Part shown: positions 12,394 through 21,154 of the stretch, one piece after another
How positions within the stretch are numbered: position 1 is the stretch's first letter
Layout of the letters: each line of letters opens with the position of its first letter
Assembly: GCA_017481065.1 (NCBI GenBank)
Contig: JAFUPT010000109.1
Coordinates: forward strand, 1 to 50,599
Source: Clostridia bacterium
GTDB taxonomy: Bacteria > Bacillota_A > Clostridia > Christensenellales > Aristaeellaceae
Reading direction: 5' to 3'
Length of the DNA stretch: 50,599 nucleotides
Position numbers and translations under genes: made by a program
The notes under the pieces: model-generated
The model's database searches: none
Told to the model about the DNA's origin: nothing
Seen by the model: only the letters and a program-made list of their open reading frames with translations

Positions 12394-12635
12394 AAAAGCA
12401 GGTATTTAAGGTGATTTTCAGTCCCAGGAACGAAACTTACTATGTAAAAATCACACCCAACAAGGCAATCCGAAAAGACAATAAAGTTGCTCTTCACATG
12501 TTATATGTGCTAGCCCATAGCATCGGCGTGATACTTAAAAACAACATCTCCGATCAGCTCCGGGGGAATGCGGAAAATATGGTTATTCGCGTGATCCACG
12601 GTACAGCGCAAAAAGATACGGGTGATGCCGAATGA
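12390..12635 (+). CDS. Hypothetical early protein (81 aa)
   Basis: ATG at 12390 overlaps the previous TGA and is preceded by GGAGGCATGGG. Begins MKKQVFKVIFSPRNETYYVKITPNKAIR, then a helical part LHMLYVLAHSIGVIL. Reads as a small beta-alpha protein; no motif. Its own stop overlaps the helicase-methyltransferase start by 4 nt. The sequence is less GC-rich than its neighbours. Confidence 0.65.
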   Translation: MKKQVFKVIFSPRNETYYVKITPNKAIRKDNKVALHMLYVLAHSIGVILKNNISDQLRGNAENMVIRVIHGTAQKDTGDAE

Positions 12636-15148
12636 AATACGATGAATTTCTGCAAAGCAAGATTGAGATTGCCCAGGAAAGCGGTTTTGAAGCTGAGCCT
12701 TCTGAACTGAATTCTTCCCTTCTGCCCCACCAAAGGGACGCCGTTCTCTGGGCGCTGAAGGGCGGCAGGCGGGCGCTATTTGAGAGCTTTGGCATGGGCA
12801 AGACGGTACAGGAGCTGGAATACTGCCGATTGGCTGCTGAGCACTGCGGCGGACAGGCGCTGATTCTGCTGCCGCTGGGCGTGAAGCAGGAATTTCAGCG
12901 TGACGCCCGGAAGCTGCTGGGCATGGAAGAACTGCCCTACATACGCACCGAAGCGGAAGCGGAAGCCATGCGGGCGCATCCAATTGTGCTGACCAACTAT
13001 GAGCGGGTGCGCGACGGGGATATTGATGTAAGCAAATTCTGCGCAGTGGCGCTGGACGAGGCCAGCGTATTGAGGGATTTCGGCAGCAAGACCTACCAGA
13101 CCTTCATCCGCAAATTCAAGGGCATACCTTACAAGCTGGTATGCACAGCCACCCCTTCCCCCAACCGATACAAGGAACTGGTGCATTACGCAGGCTTCCT
13201 TGAGATCATGGATACGGGGCAGGCCCTGACCCGCTTCTTCCAACGGGACAGCACGAAGGCCAACAACCTGACCCTTTATCCGCACCGGGAAAAGGATTTC
13301 TGGCTGTGGATGAGCAGCTGGGCGCTGTTTTTGCAGAAGCCGAGCGACCTTGGCTACAGCGATGAAGGCTATGCCCTTCCGGAGCTGATTGTGAACTGGC
13401 ACCGGCTGGATGTGGACAACAGCAGCGCAGGAGCAGATCGTGATGGACAGATGAAGCTGATACGCGACAGCGCCTTCGGCCTAAAGGATGCTGCCCGGGA
13501 AAAGCGCGACAGCATTGCAGCGCGGCTTGGCAAAGCCATGGAGATCATTTCTGCTGCGCCGGGAGAGCATTTTCTGCTGTGGCACGATCTGGAAGCTGAA
13601 CGGCATGCCATCGAAAATGCGATTCCCGAGGCTATAACGGTATACGGAACGCAGGATTACGATGAGCGGGAGAAGCGGGTGATCGACTTTTCCGAAGGAA
13701 GAACCCGGATTCTGGCCACCAAGAAGGCCATCTGCGGCAGCGGATGCAATTTCCAGCGGCACTGCCACCGGGAGATTTTCATGGGAATCGACTATGAATT
13801 CAATGATTTCATACAGGCGATTCACCGCTGCTACCGCTTTCAGCAGACGAAGCAGGTGGTGATTGACATCATCTACATGGAGAGCGAGGCGGAGATCAAA
13901 AAGGCGCTGCTTGCCAAATGGCAGCAGCACAGCGCAATGACCACGCGCATGAGCGAGATCATAAAGGAGTATGGCATGAACAATGCAGCCCGTTTTGATG
14001 ATATGCGCCGCACCATAGGCATTGAGCGCATGGTTGTGAACGGTGAAAACTTTGCAGCTGTAAATAACGACTGCGTGGATGAACTTTCCCGGATGGCTGA
14101 CAATTCCGTGGATGAGATCATAACCAGCATCCCCTTCGGAAACCACTACGAATACACGCCCAGCTATAACGATTTCGGCCATAACCCGGACACGGAGAAA
14201 TTCTTTGAACAGATGGACTACCTGAGCCCCAACCTTTTGCGGGTATTGAAGCCGGGCCGGGTATTCTGCTGCCATGTGAAGGACAGAATCCTTTTCGGCA
14301 ATGCGACAGGAACAGGCATGCCGACAGTGGAGCCCTTCCACGCATTGACGATCATGCATTATATGAAGCATGGATTCCAGTTCTTCGGGCAAATCACCGT
14401 GGTAACGGACGTGGTGCGGGAAAACAACCAAACCTACCGCCTGGGATGGACGGAATGCTGCAAGGACGGTACGAAGATGGGTGTGGGCTGCCCGGAATAC
14501 ATACTGCTTTTCCGCAAGCTGCCCAGCGACACCAGCAAGGGTTACGCCGATACGCCGGTTGCCCGCAGCAAGGAGGATTACACCCGCGCCCAATGGCAGA
14601 TTGACGCCCACGCATACTGGCGCAGCAGCGGCGACAGGCCCATATCCGAAGCGGAGCTTGCCGGGCTCCCGGTGGACAGGCTGCAGGCAGCATACCGCGA
14701 ATTCAGCCGTGGCCACGTTTACAGCTATAAAGATCATGTGGAGCTGGCGAAGCGGCTGGATGCAGACAACAAGCTGCCTGCCACCTTTATGGTATGCGCA
14801 CCGGGAAGCTGGACGGAGGCGGTGTGGGACGATATAAACCGCATGCGCACCTACAACACCAAGCAGAGCCAGAAGCGGAAGCAGATGCACGTTTGCCCCT
14901 TGCAAATCGACATTGTTCAGCGGCTGATTGATCGGTACAGCGCGGAGGGCGAAGTGATACTCGATCCCTTCGGTGGACTGATGACGGTACCCGCCGAGGC
15001 AGTGAAGGCCGGACGGCGCGGCATAGGCATAGAGCTGAACGGGGATTACTTCCGGGACGGCGTGGCCTATCTGGAGGCGGCTGACGCACAGCGCGACATG
15101 CCTACGCTGTTTGATTTCATGAGAAGCGAAGGCGGTGAAGCGCAATGA
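12632..15148 (+). CDS. SF2 helicase-DNA methyltransferase fusion (838 aa)
   Basis: Residues 28-180 are the first RecA-like domain of an SNF2/DEAD-type SF2 helicase: GMGKT (54-58, Walker A), DEAS (142-145, motif II, Ser instead of His/Asp), TATP (172-175, motif III). The second domain carries GSGCNFQ and HRCYRFQQ (398-405, motif VI). Residues 465-838 form a class-beta N-methyltransferase: TSIPF (498-502) stands where DPPY/SPPY is expected, and DPFGG (778-782) plus GIELN form motif I/II, in the order expected for beta class. The fusion suggests coupled translocation and methylation of phage DNA (compare DarB of P1, by analogy). Nucleotide-binding residues are present; the methyltransferase catalytic motif is atypical. 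Confidence 0.88.
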   Translation: MKYDEFLQSKIEIAQESGFEAEPSELNSSLLPHQRDAVLWALKGGRRALFESFGMGKTVQELEYCRLAAEHCGGQALILLPLGVKQEFQRDARKLLGMEELPYIRTEAEAEAMRAHPIVLTNYERVRDGDIDVSKFCAVALDEASVLRDFGSKTYQTFIRKFKGIPYKLVCTATPSPNRYKELVHYAGFLEIMDTGQALTRFFQRDSTKANNLTLYPHREKDFWLWMSSWALFLQKPSDLGYSDEGYALPELIVNWHRLDVDNSSAGADRDGQMKLIRDSAFGLKDAAREKRDSIAARLGKAMEIISAAPGEHFLLWHDLEAERHAIENAIPEAITVYGTQDYDEREKRVIDFSEGRTRILATKKAICGSGCNFQRHCHREIFMGIDYEFNDFIQAIHRCYRFQQTKQVVIDIIYMESEAEIKKALLAKWQQHSAMTTRMSEIIKEYGMNNAARFDDMRRTIGIERMVVNGENFAAVNNDCVDELSRMADNSVDEIITSIPFGNHYEYTPSYNDFGHNPDTEKFFEQMDYLSPNLLRVLKPGRVFCCHVKDRILFGNATGTGMPTVEPFHALTIMHYMKHGFQFFGQITVVTDVVRENNQTYRLGWTECCKDGTKMGVGCPEYILLFRKLPSDTSKGYADTPVARSKEDYTRAQWQIDAHAYWRSSGDRPISEAELAGLPVDRLQAAYREFSRGHVYSYKDHVELAKRLDADNKLPATFMVCAPGSWTEAVWDDINRMRTYNTKQSQKRKQMHVCPLQIDIVQRLIDRYSAEGEVILDPFGGLMTVPAEAVKAGRRGIGIELNGDYFRDGVAYLEAADAQRDMPTLFDFMRSEGGEAQ

Positions 15149-15453
15149 AATGCACGCTGATCAGCCGGGAGGCCCTGCTGGACGAATTTGACCGCCTGCT
15201 GGAGGCTGAAAGAGGCAGCGAAGAAAATAAGCAGCTGCTATACGGCGCGATTGACGCCGTGGAGAGGCAGCAGACTATGTTTCCTGAAACGGAATGTGCG
15301 CCTGTTTCCTTCTGGCAAAAATGCCATGACCAGAACCAGGACACCACCTGGTGGGAATGCCACGCCTGCCGCACGCTGGGTTCACCCCGCTGGAAGCGAT
15401 GCCCGATGTGCGAGGCTGTTATGAGAGCGAGGTTTGATTCAGATGGCGATTAA
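15145..15453 (+). CDS. Zinc-ribbon-like protein (102 aa)
   Basis: ATG at 15145 overlaps the previous stop. The first half is an acidic helix (LLDEFDRLLEAERGSEENKQ). The C-terminal part contains CHACRTLGSPRWKRCPMC (C-x2-C then C-x2-C, residues about 72-89), an apparent zinc ribbon, with preceding CHDQNQDTTWW. This could bind DNA/RNA or act as a protein adaptor. One of at least five Cys-rich small proteins in this early operon. Confidence 0.72.
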   Translation: MKCTLISREALLDEFDRLLEAERGSEENKQLLYGAIDAVERQQTMFPETECAPVSFWQKCHDQNQDTTWWECHACRTLGSPRWKRCPMCEAVMRARFDSDGD

Positions 15454-16129
15454 GCCGATCCTGTTCAACGCTGATATGGTGCAGGCCATACTTGACGGGC
15501 AGAAAACCCAGACGCGGAGGATCGTGAAGAAAAAGTACATCAATACCGATCTGGAGATGTACACAAACAAATATGGCACCCGGCTTGTGGAAAGGCAGAA
15601 CGACGCTCCGCCGCCGATTCGTACAGTTCAACCTGATGGAAGCGTGATTACTACAAGGGCATTGGTCGCGATTGAGGAAGCCATACCACCTTACAGAAGA
15701 GGCGACATTCTTTGGGTGCGGGAAACATGGGCTGAATGGACAGATGGCTATGCATATAAAGCGAACAATTATGAGTGCGTATATCCTCCTTCCTTGGTTA
15801 GCAAATGGAAACCTTCCATCCACATGCCCAAAGAAGCAGCGCGCATCTTCCTGCGAGTGAAGAATGTGCGGGCGGAACGGGTTCAGGATATCAGCCTTGC
15901 GGACTGTAAAGCCGAGGGCATATGGGATGATTACAAGGCATATTCCGAAAAGCACCACGCCAACCTGCAAAGGGCGGCTTACCCGGTGGTTTTCAAGGAA
16001 CTTTGGAACAGTACCATAAAGAAAGACGACCTGCCCACCTACGGCTGGGAAGCAAATCCCTGGGTATGGGTGATTGAGTTTGAACGATGCGAGAAGCCGA
16101 AGGGATGGTGTGACGCCCATGCCCAGTGA
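15443..16129 (+). CDS. ASCH/PUA-like phage protein (228 aa)
   Basis: ATG at 15443 (MAIKPILFNADMVQAILDGQKTQTRR) after a GAGCGAGG site; it overlaps the previous gene end by 11 nt. The N-terminal IL(F)xxxMVxAILDGxKTQTRRI is the signature start of a phage PUA/ASCH-fold family; further matches are GDILWVRETWAEW, PSIHMPKEAARIFLRVKNVRAERVQDIS and WVWVIEFE. These domains are thought to bind RNA or modified nucleic acid. Family members are very common in phage early regions; the specific ligand is unknown. Confidence 0.87.
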   Translation: MAIKPILFNADMVQAILDGQKTQTRRIVKKKYINTDLEMYTNKYGTRLVERQNDAPPPIRTVQPDGSVITTRALVAIEEAIPPYRRGDILWVRETWAEWTDGYAYKANNYECVYPPSLVSKWKPSIHMPKEAARIFLRVKNVRAERVQDISLADCKAEGIWDDYKAYSEKHHANLQRAAYPVVFKELWNSTIKKDDLPTYGWEANPWVWVIEFERCEKPKGWCDAHAQ

Positions 16130-16508
16130 GGATATTACTTTCTGCACGAATTGGAACTGCAACAGAACACGATGCATACGGAACCCGAAGCACATAAAAC
16201 AGCCCATTCCACACAGCTTCATGCCGCTTGATAATACAGAATTTTGCTTCAAAAGCCAGAAAACAATTAGTGAACAGCCGAAATCGCACAAGATATTTGT
16301 GCTTCCCAAGGACTTGAAAATCAGGGGCCAATATGGTTCCGCGAGAACAATCACATACCCTGCCGGTTTAATTTTTTATACTGTTCCCGGGGCTGCGCCC
16401 GGAAATATCAAGGTGAAATCGGCGGAAGGATACTTTCAGATGGAGCTTACACCCGAAGCATTCAAGAATATCTTTTATTCGAACAACACCGAAGAAAAGG
16501 AGAATTAA
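16119..16508 (+). CDS. Cys-motif phage protein (129 aa)
   Basis: Starts MPSEDITFCTNWNCNRTRC; ATG 16119 is taken, though a GTG at 16110 has better spacing to AAGGG. The N-terminus has C-x4-C-x4-C-x2-NP (CTNWNC, TRCIRNPKHI), a repeated motif in phage early proteins that may coordinate a metal. The middle (KIFVLPKDLKIRGQYGSAR) and the C-terminal GNIKVKSAEGYFQMEL are beta-rich. No catalytic motif. The overlap of 11 nt with the previous gene supports coupling. Confidence 0.62.
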   Translation: MPSEDITFCTNWNCNRTRCIRNPKHIKQPIPHSFMPLDNTEFCFKSQKTISEQPKSHKIFVLPKDLKIRGQYGSARTITYPAGLIFYTVPGAAPGNIKVKSAEGYFQMELTPEAFKNIFYSNNTEEKEN

Positions 16509-16509
16509 C

Positions 16510-16779
16510 ATGATTAAATTAGGCCATGGCAATATTACGATCAAAGGCCCGCTGACCGATATTTTGGCAGATATTTCATTTCTGGTTAATAGGCTTTATT
16601 TCAATGTGATGCAAGAGAACATGGAAATACCTGCTCAGGAAGCAAGAAAGTGCATAATACACGCTGTTGAGACGGGTATGCGCCCTATTGAAGATATTCG
16701 CAAAGAGAATAAAAAGGATATTGAGCTATCAGACAACATTCCAAACCTATTCTCCGGGCTTTCGGATAGAAAGGGATAG
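16510..16779 (+). CDS. Hypothetical early protein (89 aa)
   Basis: ATG at 16510 with AAAAGGAGAATTAAC upstream. MIKLGHGNITIKGPLTDILADISFLVNRL continues into helices (IPAQEARKCIIHAVETG). Lower GC than neighbouring genes and no recognised motif. It lies between the Cys-motif protein and MazG, in the same transcript. Confidence 0.6.
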   Translation: MIKLGHGNITIKGPLTDILADISFLVNRLYFNVMQENMEIPAQEARKCIIHAVETGMRPIEDIRKENKKDIELSDNIPNLFSGLSDRKG

Positions 16780-16783
16780 GGTT

Positions 16784-17302
16784 ATGAACCTGAATGTATA
16801 CCAGAAAGCCGCCATGGAATACAGCCCTGCCGGCCATGACCGCATTCGATACGGATGCCTGGGATTGATCGGCGAGAGCGGAGAAGTGGTGGATGTGATC
16901 AAGAAGCATATTTTCCGCAGCGGCAGCGCGCATAAATACCCCGGCGATGACCTGATCGAGGAGCTGGGCGACATAATGTGGTACTGCGCGGAGCTGGCCA
17001 CCGGACTGGGCATGGAGCTGGAGGATGCCCTTGACATAGGCTACAAATCCCCCACCCATGACGGCGAGATTGCCGACAGCCTTGAAAAGGCGGGCGTGCG
17101 GCTGGCGGAGGTGTGCATTAAATGCTATACCTACGGCCTGCGCCGCGGCGACCGCCGGAATATACGACAATGCCTCAAGAAGATTTATGCCATTATACGC
17201 AGGATTGCGCAGATTGGCGGAATACCCATTTCGGTGATACTGGAAAGCAATATCACCAAGCAGAAGAAGCGTTATCCCAAGGGATATACAATGCGGAGAT
17301 AA
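16784..17302 (+). CDS. mazG: MazG-family nucleotide pyrophosphohydrolase (172 aa)
   Basis: Start ATG 16784 (MNLNVYQKAAMEYSP) after AAGGGATAGGG. The all-alpha NTP pyrophosphohydrolase motif is present: LGLIGESGEVVDVIKKH (E-x2-E) and DLIEELGDIMWY (E-x2-D), with Mg-binding acidic residues. The C-terminal 90 residues are an additional helical extension (ADSLEKAGVRLAEVCIKC, RIAQIGGIPISVIL). Phage MazG enzymes hydrolyse (d)NTPs or modify host alarmone or nucleotide pools during infection; substrate here is unknown. Confidence 0.88.
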   Translation: MNLNVYQKAAMEYSPAGHDRIRYGCLGLIGESGEVVDVIKKHIFRSGSAHKYPGDDLIEELGDIMWYCAELATGLGMELEDALDIGYKSPTHDGEIADSLEKAGVRLAEVCIKCYTYGLRRGDRRNIRQCLKKIYAIIRRIAQIGGIPISVILESNITKQKKRYPKGYTMRR

Positions 17303-17306
17303 TAAG

Positions 17307-18113
17307 ATGTGCAACGTGAATTTCGTGGCGGAATTCAATGCATTCATGCGATATGCCGAAGATAACATGCTGAGCGGACGCGAACGCCTGTTATGGACTG
17401 CTTTGTTCCACGCTGCCAATGAGAGGGCGGCATGGAACGAGCAGACCAGGGAATTTGCATGGCCGGATGATTTCTTTCCCGTATCGAATGATGCGCTGCA
17501 TTCCAATGCATGCCTCGACAAGCGGGCCATTGCTGATGTGCGCAACACACTGAAGCAGCAGGGGCTGATTGATTTCATTCCCGGAGAACGGAACAAGCGG
17601 CACCCGAAGTATAAGCTGATTTACCTGACTGTTGGGGGCAAAAATGTACCCAACAATGACACCAACAACACACCCAACGACAGGCCAACAACGCCCCCAA
17701 TACAGCTCCAAGAAGGTACCCAAGATGGAACCAACGATGCACCCAGCAATGGAGCCAGCGGAGCCCCCGATAATAAATATAAATATTACTCTAAGAGGGA
17801 TTTAAGCTATATCCAAAACGTAAGGCCGGAACACCTGGAGATCGCAGAAAGAGATTTAAATATTCATGATGATCACTGGAGGTACAGCGGGCGCGCGCGA
17901 GCGGCAACAGCCCAGCAGGTGGTGGACGCAATTGTGAGGGATGTGTATTGGGGCAAGCTGCCCGGGCAGACCGAGGGCCTTTACGACACGGTGCTGAACG
18001 CGATGAACGAATATGAGCTGAGCCCGCTGACGATCTACATAATGGCCAAGGATTCGGCCACCAGCGCGAGATTTGTGCAGCGGCTGACGGGAGCATTCCC
18101 GCCGAATGCGTGA
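17307..18113 (+). CDS. Replication initiation/replisome organizer-like protein (268 aa)
   Basis: ATG 17307 after GGAGATAATAAG. The N-terminal 95 residues resemble the winged helix of phage replisome organizers: FNAFMRYAEDNMLSGRERLLW, VSNDALHSNACLDKRAIADVRNTLKQQGLIDF, RHPKYKLIYL. Residues about 105-160 are a low-complexity Asn/Thr/Pro linker (NNDTNNTPN). The C-terminus (residues 180-268) holds DnaD-like helices (VVDAIVRDVYWGK). It likely binds the phage origin and recruits host helicase machinery. No DnaC/helicase-loader gene is visible nearby. Confidence 0.78.
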   Translation: MCNVNFVAEFNAFMRYAEDNMLSGRERLLWTALFHAANERAAWNEQTREFAWPDDFFPVSNDALHSNACLDKRAIADVRNTLKQQGLIDFIPGERNKRHPKYKLIYLTVGGKNVPNNDTNNTPNDRPTTPPIQLQEGTQDGTNDAPSNGASGAPDNKYKYYSKRDLSYIQNVRPEHLEIAERDLNIHDDHWRYSGRARAATAQQVVDAIVRDVYWGKLPGQTEGLYDTVLNAMNEYELSPLTIYIMAKDSATSARFVQRLTGAFPPNA

Positions 18114-18125
18114 GGAGGACGGAGA

Positions 18126-18482
18126 ATGAACCAGCATAGAAAACAGTGCAGGGCGCAGAAGGCATACGTTTGCGATATGTGCTTCTGCGAGATTAACAAA
18201 GGCAGCCAGCATATACGGCTGGTGAAAGAAGCGGACGGACGGTTGAACGAGCAAAGGCTGCATATTCACTGCGATGCGCTGCTGGGCAATTGCCCTGAGC
18301 CCGTGGAGAAGGATTTTGCGCCCGTGGCGCGGTGGATCAGCCGGAAGGTATGCGATGATTGCGGCATAGGCGAATGCGAGGGCAATCCCTTCGCCTGCGG
18401 CAAGGTGATCGAGGCACTGGTGCCGCCCGCTTTGCGGGGCGCGGCACAGGATTCCATACGACAGAGCGAGGCATGGATATGA
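18126..18482 (+). CDS. Cys/His-rich zinc-binding protein (118 aa)
   Basis: ATG at 18126 after GAGGAGGACGGAG. The sequence has AYVCDMCFCEINKGSQH (C-x2-C), LHIHCDAL and CDDCGIGECEGNPFACGK (C-x2-C-x4-C-x6-C). Two zinc sites are plausible. Possibly a nucleic-acid-binding or protein-adaptor module. It overlaps the start of the next gene by 4 nt. Confidence 0.7.
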   Translation: MNQHRKQCRAQKAYVCDMCFCEINKGSQHIRLVKEADGRLNEQRLHIHCDALLGNCPEPVEKDFAPVARWISRKVCDDCGIGECEGNPFACGKVIEALVPPALRGAAQDSIRQSEAWI

Positions 18483-18907
18483 GCGAGCAGAAACACGAGA
18501 GCTGCACCGGATGCCGGTACGACCTTGGCGGCGGACGGGACAACTGCACGCTGTGCGTTGCGGCGGAATGCCGGGATGGCGGCGGATTTGAGGCTTGGAA
18601 AGCGATTCCCGAAAGCATAGCAAATGCCGCATCTTCCCTTATGCAGAGTTGTTTGAGCATGCGCGAAAGCCGCTGGGTAAGGCAGCGAGATGAATTGCTG
18701 ACGGAGATTGAAAAGATCGTCGGGGAGAAATGCCGGGAGCGATTTTTTGAAATTGCGCGCGCAGACAAGCACGAATACGGCATTGAAACGGAGCTGGATT
18801 ATCTCTATCAGGCAAAAAAAGCGCTGCTGGCAGGGGGCGAACCGAAAGATGTTTTGCTGAACATGGATTTCATAATTCGCCTTAATGAAATGGGGCTACT
18901 GCGATGA
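18479..18907 (+). CDS. Cys-rich early protein (142 aa)
   Basis: Start ATG 18479 (MSEQKHESCTGCRYDLGG) overlaps the previous TGA; another ATG lies 2 codons upstream. The N-terminus has C-x2-C and C-x2-C (CTGCRYD, CTLCVAAEC), a zinc-ribbon-like pattern; the remainder is helical (LLTEIEKIVGEKCRERFFEIAR). Function unknown. The stop overlaps the C5-methyltransferase by 4 nt. Confidence 0.68.
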   Translation: MSEQKHESCTGCRYDLGGGRDNCTLCVAAECRDGGGFEAWKAIPESIANAASSLMQSCLSMRESRWVRQRDELLTEIEKIVGEKCRERFFEIARADKHEYGIETELDYLYQAKKALLAGGEPKDVLLNMDFIIRLNEMGLLR

Positions 18908-20472
18908 TATCGAACGAAATTGTTGTGGATAACTTCGCCGGAGGCGGCGGAGCGAGCACCGGCATTGAAATTGCCATTGGCCGGAGCGTGGATATTGCGA
19001 TCAACCATGATCCGGCGGCCATTGCCATGCACCGGGCGAATCACCCGGCCACGGAGCATTACGCAGAGGACGTATGGAAAGTGGACCCGAAGGAAGCATG
19101 CAAGGGCAGGCCGGTAGCGCTTGCATGGTTTTCCCCCGACTGCAAGCATCACAGCAAGGCCAAGGGCGGAAAGCCGGTATCGAAGAAGATACGGGGCCTT
19201 GCGTGGGTAGCGGTGAAATGGGCCAAGGCAGTTAGGCCCCGGGTGATTATGCTGGAAAACGTTGAGGAATTTATGGACTGGGGACGGCTTGACAAGAACA
19301 ACCGCCCCGACCCGAGATACAAGGGCGAGACCTTCCGCCGATTTGTACACCGCCTGGAGCAGCTGGGCTACAAGGTGGAATGGAAGCTGCTACGGGCATG
19401 CGATTACGGTGCGCCCACGATACGGCGCAGGCTTTTCCTGATTGCCAGATGCGACGGCAGGCCAATTATTTGGCCGGAACCTACCCATACCGCGCCTGAC
19501 ACGCTGGAAGCGGCTGCCGGACTGAAGAAGCCGTGGGTGCCTGTTGCGGATGTATTGGATTTCAGCCTCCCCTGCCCCAGCATATTTGCCAGCAGCAAAG
19601 AGATTTTAGATGAATACGGCATAAGGGCCGTGCGCCCACTGAGCGAAAACACGATGAAACGGATTGCCAGGGGTATTATGAAATTCGTGGTGAACAACCC
19701 GGAGCCGTTCATTGTATCCATAGCACAAACCAAATTTGCAGGAGATGGAAGGCAAAACACTGTGCATGAACCACTACGAACAATTGTTTCCAAAGCCGAA
19801 CACTGTCTTTGTCAGCCGATACTTGCGCCGTGCATGATGTGCAACAATGAGAATGCGGCAGGCAGTTCCCCGGAGGAACCCATAGGTACTATAACCACAG
19901 GCGGACACCACATGTTGATCGCGCCGAGCCTTGTACAGATGGGCTACGGAGAAGCACATGGGCAGAAGCCCCGTGCGCTGGACATAGGCAAACCTCTGGG
20001 AACTATAACGGCTGAAGGGAATAAGTTCGGCATGGTTTCTGCGTTTATCAGTAAATATTACGGTGGAGAAAATGTACAAGCCAGTTCTATAGAAGCACCT
20101 TTGCCAACCATAGGCCACTTTGGAGAGGTGCGCGCTTTCCTGATCAAATACTACGGGCAGGGCGGAAACTATGCCAGCTGCACAGATCCCGCGCCGACGA
20201 TCACCGCCAAGGACAGGCTGGGGCTTGTGACCGTGCGCGGACAGGATTACCGGATTGTGGACATAGGACTGCGGATGCTGACGCCGCGTGAACTCTTTGA
20301 CGCGCAGGGATTCCCGGCTGACTACATAATTGATGTGGACGCCGATGGAAAACCATACCCCAAGGCGGAACAGGTTGCCCGATGCGGAAATGCAGTATGC
20401 CCGCCTGTACCGGCGGCGCTGGTGCGGGCGAACCTGCCGGAGCTATGCGAAAGGAAGCGGGTGAGCGCATAA
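18904..20472 (+). CDS. C5-cytosine DNA methyltransferase (522 aa)
   Basis: Transfers a methyl group to cytosine in phage DNA, likely for protection against host restriction. Motifs: I VDNFAGGGGAST (8-19, SAM binding), IV FSPDCKHHS (nucleophile Cys80; usual PPC/PSC is PDC here), VI ENVEEF (118-123), VIII APTIRRRLFLIA (170-181), X GNAVCPPV near residue 493. Between VIII and X five related segments of about 20-40 residues share an xP(L/x)xTIT core (EPLRTIV, EPIGTIT, KPLGTIT, APLPTIG, DPAPTIT), the probable target-recognition region. Length exceeds a minimal enzyme (about 330 aa). It is in the early operon with coupled starts. Confidence 0.92.
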   Translation: MISNEIVVDNFAGGGGASTGIEIAIGRSVDIAINHDPAAIAMHRANHPATEHYAEDVWKVDPKEACKGRPVALAWFSPDCKHHSKAKGGKPVSKKIRGLAWVAVKWAKAVRPRVIMLENVEEFMDWGRLDKNNRPDPRYKGETFRRFVHRLEQLGYKVEWKLLRACDYGAPTIRRRLFLIARCDGRPIIWPEPTHTAPDTLEAAAGLKKPWVPVADVLDFSLPCPSIFASSKEILDEYGIRAVRPLSENTMKRIARGIMKFVVNNPEPFIVSIAQTKFAGDGRQNTVHEPLRTIVSKAEHCLCQPILAPCMMCNNENAAGSSPEEPIGTITTGGHHMLIAPSLVQMGYGEAHGQKPRALDIGKPLGTITAEGNKFGMVSAFISKYYGGENVQASSIEAPLPTIGHFGEVRAFLIKYYGQGGNYASCTDPAPTITAKDRLGLVTVRGQDYRIVDIGLRMLTPRELFDAQGFPADYIIDVDADGKPYPKAEQVARCGNAVCPPVPAALVRANLPELCERKRVSA

Positions 20473-20714
20473 TGGCAAAAAAGATTGAGCTTGTTTCCCA
20501 GACGCGCATGCCGGTGGACATTGTTCCTCTGCCGGAAAAGCGGGAGATATTTGACAGCTTTGCCGAGATGTTTGAAAGCGAATTTGTGGACCGGGACTGG
20601 AAGCTGAAATGGATCCGGCAGATCAGCCAATTTGAGACCCTGAACAGCGTAAAAAAGAGCGATCTGCATGCTGCGCTGAAATGGCTGTTTGACCAGCACT
20701 ATGATTACAAGTGA
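20472..20714 (+). CDS. Hypothetical early protein (80 aa)
   Basis: ATG 20472 overlaps the preceding TAA by 1 nt (TAATG). MAKKIELVSQTRMPVDIVPLPEKRE is followed by acidic helices (FDSFAEMFESEFVDRDWKLKWIRQ, SDLHAALKWLFDQH). No motif recognised. It forms part of the coupled early string. Confidence 0.62.
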   Translation: MAKKIELVSQTRMPVDIVPLPEKREIFDSFAEMFESEFVDRDWKLKWIRQISQFETLNSVKKSDLHAALKWLFDQHYDYK

Positions 20715-20725
20715 CAGGTGAAAAG

Positions 20726-21151
20726 ATGGACACAAACAAATATACGACCGATCCACCGCCGGACAGCGAACTGATACGCGGTGGGCGGATGCAGGAGATA
20801 CCGGCAGATCATTGGTGCCGCGAATGCGCATGGGCGACAAACCTGATGGACAGGTTTCTTTGCCCCTTTATTGAGGGCAGCTGCGTGCGGATAGCGGGAA
20901 CCATGGAAAAGCCGGAGCCCATGCGGCTGGAAATGGAGATTGCACGGAAGCGCAAGCAGGCAAAGGGCAGTGCACAACCCAAGGAAGGAAAATTTGCCAA
21001 GCGATACACCATTGGAAACGAGACGCATTCCGTGGCAGTATGGGCATATTTACGCGGGATTGCCGAATCTACGATTCACAGGCGTATACGAGCAGGCATG
21101 AGCCCAGAGGAAGCAATCCTTACCCCCGTAAAGGGAGAAAAGAAGAAATGA
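20726..21151 (+). CDS. Cys-motif and HTH-like early protein (141 aa)
   Basis: Start 20726 (MDTNKYTTDPPPDSE) after GGTGAAAAG; a GTG at 20711 is possible. The middle has DHWCRECAWATNLMDRFLCP (C-x2-C ... C), a zinc-site-like pattern with a later CVR. The C-terminal 45 residues (VAVWAYLRGIAESTIHRRIRAGMSPEEAIL) look like a homeodomain/HTH of the type that recognises DNA in phage regulators. A perfect palindrome (21155-21170) directly follows the stop. Confidence 0.6.
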   Translation: MDTNKYTTDPPPDSELIRGGRMQEIPADHWCRECAWATNLMDRFLCPFIEGSCVRIAGTMEKPEPMRLEMEIARKRKQAKGSAQPKEGKFAKRYTIGNETHSVAVWAYLRGIAESTIHRRIRAGMSPEEAILTPVKGEKKK

Positions 21152-21154
21152 AAA

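Noticed and set aside
13481..15145. 554-codon minus-strand open frame
   Set aside because: Mirror of the helicase-methyltransferase gene; no initiation signal.
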